64,000 nt of DNA from Peribacillus frigoritolerans (GTDB lineage: Bacteria > Bacillota > Bacilli > Bacillales > DSM-1321), in contig NZ_CP158190.1 in assembly GCF_040250305.1 (NCBI RefSeq), positions 590,001-654,000 on the forward strand, in the 5' to 3' direction. The notes beneath the pieces were generated by a model. It had not been told where the DNA came from. It worked only from the letters and a program-made list of their open reading frames with translations, and did no database searches. Both the position numbers and the translations under genes were made by a program. Of the stretch, positions 62,160 to 64,000 are shown piece by piece. Positions within the stretch are counted from its first letter, which is position 1. Every line of letters starts with the position of its first letter.

Positions 62160-62300
62160 TCAATCCCCTTGATCGTCTTCATTTGTTTGTTCATCAGATT
62201 TTTGGACGATTTCTTTTAATTCACCAATGTCACCTTTTGCATTGATAATCTCAAAAATCTCATTTAAGCCTTCTGAGGTTTTTTCATCTTCCGTTTTCAC
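62160..62300 (-). CDS. 46-aa acidic peptide
   Basis: GTG at 62300 preceded by AAGGAGGGG (spacing 4-5 nt) begins a 46-codon frame ending SDEQTNEDDQGD. It is strongly acidic and helical in the middle (GLNEIFEIINAKGDIGELKE). Not recognised. The excellent ribosome binding site and the balanced composition favour a real gene. A partial duplicate of its 3' end lies at 61854-61876. Confidence 0.6.
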   Translation of the reverse strand: MKTEDEKTSEGLNEIFEIINAKGDIGELKEIVQKSDEQTNEDDQGD

Positions 62301-62673
62301 TATACCCCTCCTTAATTAGGTTAATGGTTAAGGTCTCCAAAAAACCAGTAGATAAAACATCGGTTGCCTTGGAAAATTGATGAAATTCTCTTCGCATTTC
62401 CATTGATATAAACGCATTTTAGGCGGATGTTGATTGTAAAAACTACAAAAATTCAAATTTTTTTGTCCGCGCAATATGGACAACATTAAAATTATCTATT
62501 ATTATGATTGTTATAACACTTAGTATAAAGGGATTTATGTTAATATCGAGTGTGTTTCTGGAAAAGACACGTGTATTTTTGGAAAAAAGGAAAAAAATAC
62601 AATTTTTTTAAATAGGGGTAAAACATATAAAGATCCTGCATTTATTCCAACCATCAATGAGGGGGTATATTAA
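62301..62673. other. promoter region of kbl
   Basis: The region contains an imperfect inverted repeat TGTCC...GGACA (62464-62482) that could be an operator, and a later A/T-rich direct-repeat-like stretch (GTGTTTCTGGAAAA and GTATTTTTGGAAAA). No sigma-54 box or riboswitch was found. It ends with the GAGGGGG site of kbl. Confidence 0.4.
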
Positions 62674-63864
62674 ATGTCAAGTGAAATATTAAATAAATTT
62701 TTGAAAGAAAATTTGGAAGATTTAAAAGAAAAGGGACTTTACAACGTTATTGATCCGGTGGAAGGTCCAAACGGTCCGGTAATCACCATTGCAGGCAGAG
62801 AGCTTATTAATTTATCATCCAATAATTATTTAGGTTTAGCAACAGATAGACGATTAATAGAGGCTTGCATAGAAGCGACGAAAAGATATGGTGTCGGTGC
62901 CGGTGCGGTTCGTACGATCAACGGAACGTTAGACATTCATGTCAAATTAGAAGAAAAGCTTGCCGAGTTCAAACATACAGAAGCAGCCATTGCTTATCAA
63001 TCTGGATTTAACTGTAATATGGCAGCGATTTCAGGAGTGATGGATAAACACGATGCCATTCTTTCAGATGAACTGAATCATGCTTCAATCATTGATGGTT
63101 GCCGATTATCCAAGGCGAAAATTATTCCCTTTATCCATTCCGACATGGACGATTTACGGACAAAAGCACGTCAAGCAAAGGAGTCCGGATTGTATAACAA
63201 GATCATGATTATTACCGACGGAGTGTTCTCCATGGATGGGGATATTGCCAAGCTTCCTGAAATTGTGAAGATAGCAGAAGAGTTCGATTTAATCACGTAT
63301 GTTGATGATGCGCATGGTTCGGGTGTATTAGGTAATGGTGCAGGAACGGTAAAACATTTTGGATTATCGGATAAAGTGGATTTCCAAATTGGAACATTAT
63401 CCAAAGCCATTGGTGTTGTTGGAGGCTATGTAGCAGGAAAGAAAGATTTGATTGATTGGTTAAAAGTGAGAAGCCGTCCATTTTTATTTTCAACGGCTGC
63501 CACACCGGGAGCAGTTGCAGCTAGTATAGAAGCCATCGATATTTTGATGAATAGCTCAGAACTTCAAAATAAGCTGTGGGAAAACAGCGATTACTTGAAA
63601 AAAGGCCTAAAAGAATTAGGATTTGATATCGGGGAGAGCGAAACACCGATTACACCTTGCATTATAGGTGATGAAGCAAAAACGCAGCAATTCAGCAAGA
63701 GGCTGAATGAAGAAGGTGTGTATGCCAAATCCATCGTATTCCCTACCGTTCCAAAGGGAACAGGAAGAGTGAGGAATATGCCTACGGCTGCTCATACAAA
63801 AGAGATGCTGGATCGTGCAATTGCCATTTATGAAAAAGTAGGAAAAGAGATGTCAATCATATAA
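62674..63864 (+). CDS. kbl: glycine C-acetyltransferase (2-amino-3-ketobutyrate CoA ligase)
   Basis: A 396-aa PLP enzyme of the alpha-oxoamine synthase family that cleaves 2-amino-3-ketobutyrate with CoA into glycine and acetyl-CoA. Motifs: [38 protein letters not shown], and the PLP lysine in [14 protein letters not shown]-terminal [15 protein letters not shown]. With the next gene (tdh) it forms the threonine-to-glycine pathway. Strong GAGGGGG site before the ATG. Confidence 0.94.
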   Translation: MSSEILNKFLKENLEDLKEKGLYNVIDPVEGPNGPVITIAGRELINLSSNNYLGLATDRRLIEACIEATKRYGVGAGAVRTINGTLDIHVKLEEKLAEFKHTEAAIAYQSGFNCNMAAISGVMDKHDAILSDELNHASIIDGCRLSKAKIIPFIHSDMDDLRTKARQAKESGLYNKIMIITDGVFSMDGDIAKLPEIVKIAEEFDLITYVDDAHGSGVLGNGAGTVKHFGLSDKVDFQIGTLSKAIGVVGGYVAGKKDLIDWLKVRSRPFLFSTAATPGAVAASIEAIDILMNSSELQNKLWENSDYLKKGLKELGFDIGESETPITPCIIGDEAKTQQFSKRLNEEGVYAKSIVFPTVPKGTGRVRNMPTAAHTKEMLDRAIAIYEKVGKEMSII

Positions 63865-63908
63865 GAGATTGCTTGTTTCGTAGTTTAAAACATGGGGAGG
63901 GATTTTTG

Positions 63909-64000
63909 ATGAAAAAGGTCTTGGTAACGGGGGCTTTAGGTCAAATTGGTTCAGAATTGACGCTGAAAATGAGAGAGATTTATGGAGCTGACAATATCAT
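63909..64000 (+). CDS. tdh: L-threonine 3-dehydrogenase, SDR type (partial, runs off the window)
   Basis: The first 30 codons read [20 protein letters not shown] and so on, the glycine-rich NAD site (GxxGxxG) of extended short-chain dehydrogenases. Position 44 bp after kbl, with a GGGGAGGGAT site, indicates the epimerase-like threonine dehydrogenase that supplies 2-amino-3-ketobutyrate to Kbl. Only the N-terminus is visible, so the identification rests on context. Confidence 0.8.
   Translation, partial: MKKVLVTGALGQIGSELTLKMREIYGADNI

Overview
The window is low-GC Bacillaceae chromosome. Strong AGGAGG-type ribosome binding sites, frequent GTG/TTG starts, intrinsic terminators, and sporulation or shape genes (a PdaA-type amidase, MreBH, a sporulation-type sensor kinase) indicate an endospore-forming Bacillus relative. 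Gene content (BluB, TspO/MBR, class I fumarase, a methionine gamma-lyase) and the short tandem intergenic arrays would fit a Peribacillus (Bacillus simplex)-like genome. That species guess is inference; no rRNA or tRNA gene is present to test it.

Layout. 1-7.7 kb: a chemoreceptor, the paired bPH2 membrane proteins YdbS/YdbT, the D,D-carboxypeptidase DacC, a P-loop kinase and BluB. 7.8-14.1 kb: sigma-54 itself (rpoN/sigL, minus strand) followed by two transcription units whose upstream regions carry textbook -24/-12 promoters plus inverted repeats. The first is a class III aminotransferase with an aldehyde dehydrogenase, the second a DhaS-type aldehyde dehydrogenase. 14.1-14.5 kb: an array of about twenty 20-21 bp repeats. 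14.5-22.3 kb: a YoaE-type molybdopterin oxidoreductase, PutP, an orphan sensor kinase, a DEAD-box helicase, methionine gamma-lyase and TspO. 23.2-25.4 kb: an FMN riboswitch driving ribE-ribB-ribH, with neither ribD nor a GTP cyclohydrolase II domain. 25.7-30.6 kb: a DHH phosphoesterase, a YihY protein, the KhtTU K+/H+ antiporter and a minimal tyrosine recombinase-like protein.

30.6-33.4 kb is an AT-rich decayed island: transposase remnants, a VanZ-like gene, a small secreted peptide, a broken subtilisin-family protease, a broken unknown gene and IS3-type fragments. 33.4-38 kb: MreBH, an AbrB-type permease, a second tandem array (exact 21-bp period), then motA-motB followed by a ComFB-domain gene. 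38.1-56.9 kb resembles the yfj-yfk region of B. subtilis (yfkM, yfkK, yfkH, yfkF, yfkE/chaA, yfkD, yfkAB, pdaA/yfjS, yfjP, rlmCD/yfjO). It is interleaved with mapB, a moeA-mobB-DUF2164 cofactor operon, a ZosA-like P-type ATPase, class I fumarase, two divergent small membrane proteins and a third 21-bp array. 57-64 kb: a tRNA-dihydrouridine synthase, a DUF1456 protein, a 3-hydroxyacyl-CoA dehydrogenase, a homospermidine synthase-like protein, a 46-aa acidic peptide, and kbl followed by the start of tdh.

How parts work together. MoeA and MobB make the cofactor needed by the YoaE-type enzyme. RibE/B/H supply flavin, the substrate of BluB after phosphorylation and reduction. SigL would drive the adjacent aldehyde and amine catabolic units through an enhancer-binding activator not encoded here. 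The most unusual feature is the set of three unrelated short-period tandem arrays. Each lies just downstream of a rho-independent terminator, and two have a period of exactly two DNA helical turns. All functional calls come from reading the sequence and recalled family knowledge; no database search was possible.
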